Shown one piece after another: positions 47,563 to 58,714 of a stretch of 64,000 nt of DNA. The translations under genes and the position numbers were made by a program. How positions within the stretch are numbered: position 1 is the stretch's first letter; the number at the start of each line of letters is the position of its first letter. The notes beneath the pieces were generated by a model. That model was not told the DNA's origin. It saw nothing but the letters and a program-made list of their open reading frames with translations, and did no database searches. The DNA comes from Papilionanthe hookeriana x Papilionanthe teres (Eukaryota > Streptophyta > Magnoliopsida > Asparagales > Orchidaceae), in contig CM040426.1 of NCBI GenBank assembly GCA_022702705.1, positions 74,235,306 to 74,299,305 of the forward strand, in the 5' to 3' direction.

Positions 47563-49004
47563 CCCCTGCACAGGGAAAATTGAGGGGGCTTGGATTTTTT
47601 TTTTACGCTAAAGAAGAATTTCAGGCTGGTGCTCCTTCTTGCGATTTCAGTTTTTTTAAGTTTGCTCTCACGATTTCTGGAAGTAAGTCTTTCTGCCGCT
47701 TTCTCTAGTCGTCTAATGGAATATTTTCAAGAAATCTCATGTTGATAATTGAGAATTAATAAGTTGCTGAAGCTTATAATTGTTTTCGTGATAGTTTTTA
47801 TACTCTTGATGGGTAAGAGTTGGATCATCATATGCCATAAACTATTTTTCTTATATACGATTTATGATTCAGATGATGTTTTTTTCTTGATGATATGGAT
47901 TTTTTAGAACAAATAAGGCTCCACTGCATTTAAGTTAATGGAAATCTGTAGTTTAGTTATGGGGATTATGTTTTGATGTTGTCCTTCTAAAGACATTATA
48001 TATCTTTCATGAATTGATGGAGAAAGGTAAATTGATATTTGCATAATTTCTCATGACTTACGAAAGAGATTTCTCCCTTTTCCTCTCTTTCTTTGTGAAA
48101 TTCTGTTGGAATAAATTTTGGTTGAGTTTTTATGGTGCTGAAATCTGAGAATACACAAATTTTGCTTTCTGACAGTCTTGGGGATATCTTTCGATATGGA
48201 ATGCTTGAAATAGTTAAGTCCCTATTATGATTGAGTTTACAAGGAATTTGATTTGGTTATATGAATCATACTCTATCTGGTATTACTTTTATAAAACTGC
48301 TACAGATTTCTAAACAAAAAATAAGGAGAAGGGTTTGGGGTTCGCTGGATTGTCGTTGCTGGTTCATTCGAAATCTTGTCTTATTCTTTTCCTTCGATTA
48401 TTCAAGCCAAAACAGTAAGAATTTTCTTGTTCTTATTCTTCTTCTTACTGTAGTGATTTAAGAGTGCAAAAAGGATTTCTTCCCTTTCTCTTAACTGCTT
48501 CACGTGGTCATTTGAGAGGGTAGCCATTGTTGATTAATGGAGTCCAGATCATTATGATGATTTAACAATTAAATGGATCTTTACTCATTGAGATTATTTT
48601 TATTATTGAATACATATACTTTCATTGTTAAGTTTGGAATCCACGGCTGAGTGTCTTTTCAGTTGCTGAATTTAACTCTTAATAGTTAGATTCATTATTC
48701 ATTGATGGAATTAAGTGTGATGGGTTTCTTTATATCGAGCATACACTTTTGTTATACAATTATATGCATAAAATACTTTGAGATGGTTGGACATTTAATT
48801 GAGCACCATTTCAAGTTGTATCGTTGAATTGTTTTAAGGTTATTCTGATATCCCTTTGTGGGCCGTCATTTTCATTATTCAAACACTTGTTTTGGGAGAT
48901 GGTTTTGACTTATGGCTTTAGTATTTTATTTGATGAAATTGAAAGCCTGAAATTCTTTTATGGTTCTTGATTCATAAGGGTTTGGAAGCTTGACCTTTAC
49001 ATTG

Positions 49005-49170
49005 AGGGAAATTTACATACATACCACCCGATCCTTATATACTTACATATCTAACAAGTAAATTTTACTTATTTAATTTATACCACCCAAATATTTCGTG
49101 TCGTATCAAATTATTAAGTTACTTGTACGTAAATATATGAGAATTAGATGGTATTGTTTGTAAAATTTTT
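49005..49170. mobile_element. MITE-like inverted repeat inside LTR D
   Basis: The left arm ATACCACCCGATCCTTATAT and the reverse complement of the right arm (ATACCATCTAATTCTCATAT, 49133-49155) are similar, and both continue into TTAC.TA...AAGTAA. The arms enclose about 60 bp. It resembles the repeat at 60223-60450. TSD not established. Confidence 0.45.
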
Positions 49171-50035
49171 TTTCTTTCCCTCGTGGTAGTTGGATTCTAT
49201 TATGGGGATTTCCTTTGCTTTAGTTTACTGGAATTGAGCTTTGAAGCTATAATGTTTCTCCCATTGTCTCGCTGAAGTAAAGTTTTGGTAATCTGTAAGT
49301 TTCTTTGGTCCGGTGTATTGAGGCCGAATTTTGAAAATCCTGGGGATTCCATTGGGCTGATGTTGTTGGCTCAACTATATGTCATATGGTGGCTCAGGTT
49401 AGCTTTGTAGTGGAACTACTATAGTGTGGAATTGGGCTGGCTTTTGTTAGCAGCATTTGGATTCGAATTTGGGTTACTCTTTGCCTTAATTTGTTGAAAC
49501 AGAACTTTAAAAATAAAAATAAAAATAAAAAAAAATCTTCTTTTTGAAATTTGATTTTCGAATAACTTACTTGAGGCTAAATTAAAGGAATGTTTTAACA
49601 ACTATCCTTACTCTAGTTAGTTGAAATGATATATTGGAGATCCATTGGTTTTCTTTATTATGGATTGTAGCCTTTTGTAAAGTTTTATTGTGTATAAACA
49701 TATGAAATTTCAAAGTGGGGGCATAAGTCGGACATGCGGGGTACGAGCAATGATGCACACTCGAATAATCGTCTTTTTATAACGAGATAATAAAAAAATC
49801 AATACTCGTAGATAGATGCCCATTTTACCTTGAGTTAGGTAGGTCTAATCCCTACTTTTAAGAAATCCGTGAACTGATAACAGATACTATGATATCAGAC
49901 ATTATACTGATACAGTAATAGATACTTCAACAACAGATACTACATCGTACTTGCACGACAACAAACACTGCACTTGCACGACAATAAACACTACATCTGC
50001 ATGATAACATATACTACGCCAACACATCAAATAAA

Positions 50036-50320
50036 ATGCCACACATATATCACATCACACATATATCACAACAAACACATATCACATCGAACACATACTA
50101 CATATCAAATATCACACACATCTACACAACATATTTAAGCATATCAAATCAAATATCACACACACATCCTCATATCAAATATCACATACACACATCACAT
50201 ACCAAATATCACACATATACATCACATATTAAATATCATATAATACACTACACATCACACATCACACATCACACATCACACACCAGATACTACATATCAG
50301 ATTTTACACATAAGAATTCA
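50036..50320 (+). repeat. CACATATCA-rich minisatellite in LTR D
   Basis: Irregular reiterations of CACATATCA, CACATCACA and ATCAAATATCACA run for nearly 300 bp. They are preceded (49880-50035) by spaced AGATACTA/ACACTACA units. The 119-codon open frame across it (His/Thr/Ile/Ser-rich) is a by-product of the repeat. Confidence 0.75.
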
Positions 50321-51801
50321 GGTACTACAATCACAGATGCTACACTTTCAAAATTCAGATACTACAAACTGGTTCACTCACTAATTAAGTGGTAGGGATT
50401 AGGATTGCCTACTTTAGAGTGATTCTTCGGTGACTCGATCCGAGATTGATATAGACTTCAAGACTTCAGGTTGCTGCATGGGATCGAGATAAAAAAAGAA
50501 GTCTATAGATCGAGCCTTATCCTCAAATAGAATTTTTATTCCCCCACTTTGATATTTTATATGTTTATGGCTAAACTTGATTGTATAGTTGCTTGTAGCT
50601 ATTAGCTTGCTTGCAGGCATCGACTGAGTTGGCGAGTACACATTTTTTATTGTACAATTCATTTACTTTCTTTATTACATGCATCTCTTTACTTTTGTAT
50701 ATACATTTACTCGTATTCATGCTTTTCTTTTATGCTTGCCTCTAGGATGAGCCATCTAGGGCATGGTTAGTTTCTTTTCATTACACATGTTTATTTTTTA
50801 TTATTGCTTCTCTTGCATACTTGTACATACCCTTAGGATAGGCCGTTCGAGGCATGGTCTTCTCTCCTCTCTCCTATTTCTATCCTTTCTCAAGACGAGA
50901 CGACAGAGGACGAAAGAAGGATCTTCGATCGGACTTTCGTAGATATAAACAACATCTATAAGGCGTCGAGGTCGTCGTGTGATACGACATAAACCCTCAC
51001 ACTATCCTTTAGGACTTAGTACGATTGTATGGTGTACGATATAAGTCCTAAACTGTTTAGGATTCGAGGTTGTCGTACCGCGACGACATAAATCCTCTCA
51101 TATCTTTGGGTCATTTACATATGACATGTAGATATAAATCCCAAATCATCTAAATAATTTACAGAATTAAAATATTAAAGATAATTTCACTTTCAAAGAT
51201 ATAAAGCCCAACCATAGGATAGTTGAAATGTCACTGAAGCTCTTTCAGTATCTTCGACATCTCCTACTTTTCATACATTTGGATTCCGAAAATAACTGTT
51301 CCACATTGAGCCTCTCCCATTTGATTTTTCTACAAGCAATCATGGAAACCTAAACGTTGATATTCTCGAAGACGATGCTCACGATCCTTATCGAGAAGTT
51401 CTTAAGGTGACTTCGATTACTTAAGATGTAATTAACTATAGAGGCCGCTGCTATAGGGAATTGGAACTGCGATTAATCTAAACTCTGCCTAATCTGTGTA
51501 TTAGACAGGTGAATTTGTCATTATAAAATACGCGACCAAAATAGAGTCAAACTTTTAAGTTTAGATAGTTAGTCTACTAACAAGTGTAGTACGCTCATCT
51601 TTCGGGATGATGTGTCACTTGTAGTATCGTCGTTCAACTATTTAAACTATTTGATATGAGATCTATCCTGTGCTCGTTATTTTCAAAATAAAATAATATA
51701 TCACCATTTTCAAAATCAAAATAAAATACTTTACATATTACATTAAATTTAAAATTTAAAATTTATTTTCAAAATAAATAAAAAAATTAGCCGACAGTAT
51801 C

Positions 51802-52053
51802 TAACACCTAAAGTATAGGAATTAGATATGCAAATGTATAAGAATTGGTGTGTGTGAATTTTTTTTTCTGCGTGTATCGAAAGCAAAACAAATCAATGTA
51901 TAACTTCCAATTGTCGATCTTCAGCTTAATTAATATTTTGAAATCTATAATTTAAAATGAATATTCGTCTTAAAAAAATTCGAACCCCGCTAATATTTTG
52001 ATTGAGCCGAATCCCAAGTTGATTCCAATCCCACCCTTTAATTAAAGTTTATA

Positions 52054-52128
<75 letters not shown>

Positions 52129-52491
52129 GTGTATTATTAATTAGAATTACACTTGAAATGGGAATCGAATCATTTCAGTTCGACTTGACCCAACTTAAAA
52201 TATATATTTCAAAGATATTATTTATTATATATACATAATGTACGTATTGAATGTTCATTTACCTGGTTGCCATTTCTTCAAATCAAACAAAACATAGAAA
52301 ACCCTCGAATATATTTGATTTAAATGAATAAATTTATTTTATTGTATAATTTTTTATTTTGTGATTTATTTCAATTTAATTAATGCATAAAAGATATTTT
52401 TTTAATAAAAAATTGAATATTCTTTGGACAATTTCTTATCGAGTTCTAATAAATAAATTCATTCAACATAATTCATATCCAATATAGATAC
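51802..52491. other. Intergenic DNA with (TA)n
   Basis: 51802-51860 (AGATATGCAAATGTATAAGA, GTGTGTGTG) looks like one arm of a MITE-like repeat into which D inserted. A TA microsatellite, with one early TG interruption, fills 52049-52123. The rest is AT-rich with no gene. Confidence 0.5.
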
Positions 52492-52496
52492 ACTAT

Positions 52497-53943
52497 TGAT
52501 GTGTGCTAAAAAATTTATGTCAGTCGTTTGAGCATTATACGAGAATTCAACACACACAGATGAAAAGAGAAACAAGTGGCGAAGATTTCAGAATTTTTTA
52601 CTTAGAAAACCCGAAAATGAAAAAACCACAAGGTTTGGCCCAGATGCAAAAATTTACTATTAATTGATTATTATAGAAATTCTTTGTTCCATAAATAGAA
52701 AAAATTAACTATTTTTCATATTACAGTGTTGGCTGACGGCATCTAATTGGTGATGATTGATGATAGTGGTTGAGGGTGGCGACGATAGTAGGAGGAGGTC
52801 AACGGAGGTCGGAGGTGGTCGACGACGATGAATGGTGGTTGACGACTGGTAGAGGATGGTTGATGACGGTTGACAGAAGTCGAATATGGTTTGCGGTGGT
52901 CGATGACTATAGGCAGTGGTCGACGAAGGTCAGTGGTGATCGACGACGGTGGATGGTAGTCGACGACGGTCGGCAGTGGTCGGCAATGGTAAGCGGTGGT
53001 CGACAGCGGTAGACAGTGGTCGACGGCGGTAGGCGGTGGTCGACGAAGGTCGGTAGGGATGATGACGGTTGACAGTAGTCGGCGACGGTCGATGGTGGTC
53101 GACAAAGGTAGGCAGTGGCCTACAGAGGTCAGCGATGGTCGACGGTGGTCAACGGAGATCAGTGGTGGTTGACGACGGTTTACAGTACTTGACGGTGGTC
53201 AGCAGTTGTTGACGACGTTAGGCCTTTGTCGACAAAGGTCGATGGTCGACGACGGTAGACGGTGGTCGGCGGAGGTCGGTGGTCAAGGTCGGTTGGCGGT
53301 TGACGAAGGTCGGTGGTTGTCGAAGGAGGTTGACTGTGGTCGATGACGATCGTCATTGTTCGACAATGGTAGGCGATGGTCGACAATGTTCGGCGGTGAT
53401 GCAGAGCTGCAACTTCTCCTCAAAGCCTCAGACTCTCTCTCTAGGCATAAGTTCTCCCTCATGAGAGGGGTGGGGCCCTATTTATAGTGTTTTGGATGCA
53501 ATTAATGCAGGAATATGAACCATTTTGATCGTACAGTCTGGAGAGCTTCCTTCAATTTGACGGTGTTTAATGAACATTGGATGCCTTAATGATGTCGAAA
53601 TTGAGTGATCTTGGGCTTGTTGGATACGTCTTGTCGAGACGCTCAATTCAACTACAAACCTGTCAGATTTGGCTTTCATTTGACCTTCCACATGTGTGTG
53701 GGAATCTTCCAAAAGTGGTTAAATGACTTGATCCGGGCTTGATTTGACTTGGATTGGACTAACTTTGATGTCATTAGATTCCTCTCATCGAGTCGGCCAG
53801 TTTGACTATAAGTTTGCTGAAATCAGAGTTTTGCATGTCTATTTATCAAGATTTGAACCTCTCTTACTCAAAATAGTGTCTCAAGATCCGTGTCATGCTT
53901 CGAGATTCATGTCGGATAATAAAAATTTGTTGGTTGCGTATCA
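52497..53943 (-). mobile_element. Copia-type solo LTR copy 2 with internal minisatellite
   Basis: In + coordinates it begins TGATGTGTGCTAAAAAATTT and ends GGTTGCGTATCA, flanked by TSD ACTAT (52492-52496 and 53944-53948). That makes 1,447 bp with TG...CA ends and no coding content, a solo LTR. The sense strand is inferred to be -. There, CACTATAAATAGGG at about 53476-53490 is a TATA box, and the GGGTTTTC...AAG stretch near 52600 matches the U5 end typical of copia LTRs. About 660 bp (52740-53400) are a GGTCGACGACGG-type minisatellite downstream of the promoter. Open frames across it are repeat artefacts. Confidence 0.85.
52740..53400. repeat. GGTCGACGA-type minisatellite in solo LTR copy 2
   Basis: Irregular units of about 20-22 bp follow the pattern GGTGGTCGACGACGGTCGGC with many single-base changes, giving roughly 30 units. 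The same motif is present in copies 1 (about 290 bp) and 3 (about 120 bp), so array length varies strongly between copies. Confidence 0.85.
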
Positions 53944-53948
53944 ACTAT

Positions 53949-55204
53949 ATCATAAACTTTCTTCTTTGATTTTTTCATAAGAAACCCTAATGTCTCATAA
54001 TTTCCTCTTTTTTAAAAATCTTAATTTTTTAGACTAGATCTTCAAGTAAAAGTATAGTGTTAATTAAGTCTGAACTTTCTTATTATTTATATTTATATTC
54101 CTTTTTCTTTCTTCCATTGGAATTCCTTCCAACCAGACAAAGCCATCAGGCCTTAATTGTATAAAAATGACACCAAGAAAGGAAAAAAAAATAGATGGGA
54201 TCAAAATCCAATATTCCTAAAAGATGTAGAAAAGGCTGAAATTTTACTATTTGAAGATTTTGTTGATCTGTGTCACAAGTCCTAGCTCTAGAGAACAAAA
54301 GAACAATCATAAACTACCCAATTATTTAAAGATTCCTTCCCATTAATTCTCCAAATTAAGCCAGAGAAATCAGATCAAACAAATCATATTCCTTCATGCT
54401 AGATGACATATTGGATGAATAAAATTAAAATGTTTTTTTGCAAGATTGCATACATGCATCCACAAAATGACACATAATTGCAATTAAGAATGTTTGACAT
54501 TATTCAATTGCTTGTATGTATTGTAAGACTATTAATGTGACTTACATCTTCACTATAGTGTTTCTCAAATTACACTTTGGTTGATCAAATAATAAAATGC
54601 GACATCTCGATATACATGGACTATACTAGAAATTTGAATCATAACAATTTTTTCGCACTTTTTTTTCGTAGGGCTAAATATTTATTATTGCACGCATATG
54701 TTGGAAGGTCTAATTTTTTTTTTTTCTGAAATTCTACCTTAATTTTTTTTTTTTGCAGGAACGATAGCATATTGCCAGGATAAGAAAGAAGATGAAAGAA
54801 ATTTATGTGCATTTATAGGATTTGGAGAAGTTAAAGCGTTGGAAACCAGGTGGCAATATAAGGAAGAAAGACAACGGGTACCTTCCTCAATGATTTTCGG
54901 GTTGGGCTGTTACTGCCATAGTGCTACCACGGTTTTGAGCCAACGTGAGCATCAACAAACCTTATGACTTCGATGGCCCGTGTTCGAAGATCTGGTTATT
55001 CTCGCAAATTTTACCCACCTACTGAAGTTGTTGAATTTAGTCCACTTTGTGATCGATCTAGTCTGGAATGAACTAACTAATGAAGACTGGACCAAAAGAC
55101 TGGACAAAAGTTCAAGCCGTTATGGGGTTTGGAAATTAATAGACATGATTTGATCAAAACGTCATGGCCTACGCAAATGCAAAGTCAATATAGCAGACAG
55201 AGAT
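53949..55204. other. Intergenic DNA, no convincing gene
   Basis: AT-rich sequence with no recognisable coding homology. A long T-run ending in TTTTTGCAG at about 54765 looks like an intron acceptor, but the sequence after it gives no protein I recognise. Confidence 0.5.
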
Positions 55205-55212
55205 GTAAGATA

Positions 55213-55949
55213 TAGGGCTGTCAAAAAAGCTCGTTGTTCGCGAACAGTTCGTATTCGATTTATGAAGAAGTTCGTGTTTGATTTGTTCGATAAGCAAATG
55301 AGACGAACACGAATAATTTTTTTCATTCGGTTTATTAAAAGAACCAAACACAAATAGTGATGTGTCGTTCGTGTTCAGTTTATTATTGTTCAAAATATAA
55401 AATAATTTAAAATAATTATATATAAAAAAATTATGATATTTTAAAAATAATTATACATTAAAAAAATGTATAATATTTTATATAATTAAACTACTATAAA
55501 TTATAATATATGATAAATTATTAATAACAATAATAATAATATAGTATTAATTATATTAATATAAATATTATAATATTATAATTAATATATTATACTGTAT
55601 ATTTAAAATAAAACACTAAACGCCTTATTCGGTTGTCTTATTTTGAGAAAGTATGGACATTACGATGTAGTACGGAATACCTGATCAATTTGCTTCATTT
55701 TGAAGAAGTATGCTATCAAAGCTATGACTGTCAAAAAAGCTCATTGTTCGCGAACAGTTCGTGCTCGGTTCGCCAGAAAGTTTGTGTTCGATTCGTTCGA
55801 TAAGCGAACTAGACGAACTCGAACAATTTTTTTTTTTCGTTCGGTTTGTTAAACGAATCAAACACGAAAACACGAACAGTGGTGTGTTCGAACATTTCAA
55901 ACACAAACACTAGCTCTGTTCGTTCGTGTTCGGTTCTTTTACACCCCTA
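55213..55949. mobile_element. hAT-like non-autonomous element, composite
   Basis: Starts TAGGGCTGTCAAAAAAGCTC and ends TTTTACACCCCTA, so the ends are inverted TAGGGSTGT-type repeats. The flanking 8-mers GTAAGATA and ATCAGATA agree at 6 of 8 positions, consistent with a decayed hAT TSD. The interior is full of GTTCGTGTTCG/CGAACACGAAC. A second internal start-like end, ACTGTCAAAAAAGCTC, occurs at 55726, so the element is probably one copy nested in or duplicated within another. The open frames on the - strand are Asn/Ser-rich artefacts. Confidence 0.6.
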
Positions 55950-56138
55950 ATCAGATAAGGGTAGGAAATCAAGTAACTTGTTTTATTGCGAAAAGGACCC
56001 CTGTTACAAAGTCCAGTAGAAAATTGGCTACAAGGAAATAAAGAAATTATTATTTATATATTGATGCTCGATTACAACAAGATATAGAATAAAGAGCAGA
56101 AGAGCTACAACGTATCGTAAATTCATTCAAAAGCCGAG

Positions 56139-56333
56139 TCAATCAAGTTGATTAAATCCATCAACTGTGGAAGCTAATGCCCTATATTCTACTACTGCAG
56201 AAGACTGAGAGTTGGTTTTCTGTTTCTTCACCAATGATGAATTTTCTTCTGTCAAGACAAAATCTCCGATCTGCATTGGAAAAAATCTCTTAGTTGTATA
56301 AGCTAGAAGAATTAGAGACAAAAATTCCTTCAT
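56139..56333 (-). pseudogene. copia RNase H remnant
   Basis: The - strand frame contains SLVKKQKTNSQSSAVVEYRA followed by LAST, matching the copia RNase H signature SxKKQxxVxxSSxEAEYxA(L/M)A. Only this segment survives. It lies downstream, on the - strand, of the copia RT remnant at 58030-58395, the order expected if both came from one element later interrupted. Confidence 0.65.
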
Positions 56334-56439
56334 ACCTGAAGCTGGCTAGCAATAATATCAACATGGAGTAATATAATAGTGAATGCTGTACTGCTTCTAT
56401 TTGTAAATAAATAGTAATCTAATTTGGATTGTCTGCACC

Positions 56440-56720
56440 TAGGGGTGTAAACGAGTCGAACACTGAGCGATTCATGCTTTGCTCATGTTCGGCTCGTTTG
56501 CTTTTGCTTAACGAGCCGAATACGAGCTGTTCACGAACAAAGAGTCGTTTTGACAATCCTAATCACATAACCATAAGATGTTAAGAGTTGATGCAGAATT
56601 TAAGAATTATAGTTTATATTAAAATATCATTTGAATCTAATTTAATATTTTTTATTATATTTACTTAATTATTAATTTTAATTGAATTTAAATCTTTTAA
56701 ATTTTTTAAAAATACTACTC

Positions 56721-56810
<90 letters not shown>

Positions 56811-56972
56811 GGAATAGTATTTCGAGCCAAAAAGAGCCGAACACGAACCAACAAATCTTTGTTTGTGTTCGGCTCGTTAAAGCTTGTTAACTTAGCGAAC
56901 GAGTCGAACACGAGCTTCTTAACAAGTCAAACACGAGTTATTCGCGAACAACGAGCAGTTTTGACAGCTCTA
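56440..56972. mobile_element. hAT-like non-autonomous element with 8-bp TSD
   Basis: Ends are TAGGGGTGTAAACGAG and the inverse of TAGAGCTGTCAAAACTG. Flanks are TCTGCACC (56432-56439) and TCTGCGCC (56973-56980), an 8-bp duplication with one mismatch, as hAT elements make. Subterminal regions repeat GAGCCGAACACGA/GTTCGGCTCG many times. The interior holds a (TA)n microsatellite at 56724-56802. No transposase is present. Confidence 0.75.
56724..56802. repeat. (TA)n microsatellite inside the hAT-like element
   Basis: About 39 uninterrupted AT dinucleotides. Confidence 0.9.
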
Positions 56973-57096
56973 TCTGCGCCCAAAATAAAGAAAAGATTAA
57001 GAAAATTTTGAGTATTATTATCGTGTTGCTTGTTAGAGTCCATAAATAGGCTTCTGTAAGAGACAAGCCCATTTTTACCTACTGATTGATCTCCCT

Positions 57097-57968
57097 TGAT
57101 ACGCCACTAACAAATTTTCATCATCTAGCACGAATCTCGGTGCAATCTTTTGAGCAAGAAACATTCAAATTTTGATGAAAAGTCATCCAGAGCTCCGATT
57201 TCAGCAAACTTATAGTCAAACTGACTGGCTCGATGAGACGGACCTAATGATATAAAAATTAAACCAATTCGAGTCAAATCAAACTCGGATCAAGTCATTA
57301 ACCCACTTTTAGTAGTTTTTCAGACGTATTGGAAGATCAAATGGATGCCGACACTAGCAAGCTCATACTCGAATCGAGCGTCTCGACAAGATGAATCCAA
57401 CGAGACTAAGATCACTCAATTCTGACATCGTTAAGGCCATCAAATGCCCCTTAAACGTCATCTGATCGAGGGGAGCCTTCTTAACCGTCCAATCAAAATG
57501 GTTGCATTAATTGCACCCACAACCCTATGAATAGACCCCAACTCTCACATGAGAAGGGGGAAGAAGCCTAGAAAGAGTTAGAAGCCTTGAGGAGAAGCTG
57601 CAACTCAACATCACCCCCGACCATTGTCAACCTCCGTCACCGTCGACCTCTGTCACCGTCGTCCTCCATCACCGTGGACCTCCACTAATCATCATCAATC
57701 ACCACCAACCAGACACTACCAGTCGACATTGTAGTATGAAACATATAATTACTTTCTCACGTCTGTGGGACGAGATTTCTGTAAACATCAATCAATAGTA
57801 GATTCTCGCAGCTGGGCCAGGCCCAGTGGTTTTTCCCTTTACGGGTTTTTCACGTAAAAAATTCTGGAGTCGTCGCCGCTTATTTTCATCTGTGTGTGTG
57901 CTGAATTTTCGTATAACGCTAAGACAATAATCCGCACTCTTTCGCCGCGAATTTTCTAGCACGCATCA
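57097..57968 (+). mobile_element. Copia-type solo LTR copy 3
   Basis: Starts TGATACGCCACTAACAAATT and ends TAGCACGCATCA, flanked by TSD TCCCT (57092-57096 and 57969-57973), 872 bp. It is the reverse complement of the 52497-53943 family, with the minisatellite shortened to about 120 bp (57610-57730). GGGTTTTTCACGTAAAAAA near 57845 is a recognisable copia U5-end motif and sets the sense strand as +. The TATA position reads TATGAATAG, so the promoter box is mutated relative to copy 2. Confidence 0.87.
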
Positions 57969-58029
57969 TCCCTCTTATTAATAAACTATTTTGGTAGTAC
58001 CATATAAACATTCTCAGCAAGGCCATCAT

Positions 58030-58395
58030 GGAGAAATGTTTTGTTAATTACTAATTGAGTTATAATTCAGTTGTGAGTAGCCGAGGGCAAGGAGAACTTT
58101 GACTTTAATGATTTTTGCAGCAGCTTGAAAATATTCTTCAAAATTTATACCTTCCTTTGGGGTATACCCCTTGGCAACAAGATGAACTTTATATTTATTC
58201 ATTGCCCTATCTGAGTTGTATTTGATTTATAAGTCCACTTACATCCTAGAGCGTGTTTTCCTGGAGGCACTGGAATGACGAACCACATTTTGTTGCTTTC
58301 AAGTGCATTCAATTCATCTTCCATAGCTTTTTTCCAATCAAGAATCTTAATGCCTCGACGATAACATTTAACACTAAACACGTGTGTGTGCGTGT
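58030..58395 (-). pseudogene. copia reverse transcriptase remnant
   Basis: The - strand has ILDWKKAMEDELNALESNKM, GKHALGCKWTYK and, in a shifted frame, HLVAKGY followed by a degenerate KIIKVKVLLAL block: the N-terminal third of a copia RT. Stops and frame changes make it non-functional. Together with 56139-56333 it may be a single old - strand copia element interrupted by the solo LTR and the hAT-like element. Confidence 0.75.
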
Positions 58396-58600
58396 TCCGT
58401 GACTTGTTGGTAGAGAAGCCTATCTGAATTTTGTAATTCCCCTCAAGTCCCAGGTTCGAATTCTCCAGTGTGATAGGGTGTGGTACTTGAGTATTACGTA
58501 CCGCCCCGACTCCTAAACGTAGCGGGGGACGGCCCGTTAGGAATGACTAGGCTAGCATAATAGCCTCAGTCAAAACATACAATTCCAATCCAATTCCGGC
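58396..58600 (+). mobile_element. tRNA-derived SINE-like fragment
   Basis: A box-A-like TGACTTGTTGGTAGAGAAG at 58400-58418 and a box-B-like GGTTCGAATTC at 58453-58463 are spaced about 40 bp apart, as in Pol III internal promoters. A non-tRNA body with CCGCCCCGACTCC and CGGGGGACGGCCCG follows. It does not fold as a proper tRNA by inspection. The 3' end and TSD are not clear. Confidence 0.45.
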
Positions 58601-58677
58601 AATTTAAACCAATCCAATTCCAATTACTTAATGGATGATGATGAAACATACAACATAAACCAACACCCCCTAAAATA

Positions 58678-58683
58678 TTTATT
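58678..58683 (-). terminator. Poly(A) signal of the DUF599 gene
   Basis: AATAAA on the - strand, about 32 bp past the stop codon of the DUF599 gene. Confidence 0.5.
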
Positions 58684-58714
58684 AAAGAAAAATAAAATAC
58701 ATTAATAATCTCTA

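Larger units (their letters stand above)
46582..51796 (+). mobile_element. Element D: diverged solo LTR of the giant-LTR family (5,215 bp)
   Basis: Starts TGTTGACCTCATTTTTGAGG and ends TTAGCCGACA, with TSD GTATC (46577-46581 and 51797-51801). Its first ~250 bp parallel A and C (CTAGGATCTAGCCTTAG; TCCTATAGGGA). Its last ~900 bp do as well: the paired CGACATAAA(T/C)CCTC units near 50980 and 51090, CTTAAGATGTAATTAACTATAGAGG near 51420, and a final GCCGACA. The middle is not alignable by eye and lacks the TTAAA array. It contains a GC-rich promoter region, a MITE-like repeat and a CACATATCA-rich block. No gag-pol is present. Confidence 0.85.

Noticed and set aside
50036..50395. 119-codon His/Thr/Ser-rich ORF
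   Set aside because: Direct translation of the CACATATCA minisatellite in LTR D.
52743..53386. ORFs rich in Arg/Pro/Thr or Val/Asp/Gly over the GGTCGACGA array
   Set aside because: They are by-products of a minisatellite in a solo LTR. Frames are open on both strands and differ between copies.
54755..54900. Possible exon after a T-rich AG acceptor
   Set aside because: The downstream frame gives no recognisable protein and no matching donor or partner exon was found.
58453..58463. A tRNA gene around the GGTTCGAATTC box
   Set aside because: Box-like motifs are present, but no acceptor-stem pairing or anticodon arm could be drawn by inspection. SINE-like is the better reading.
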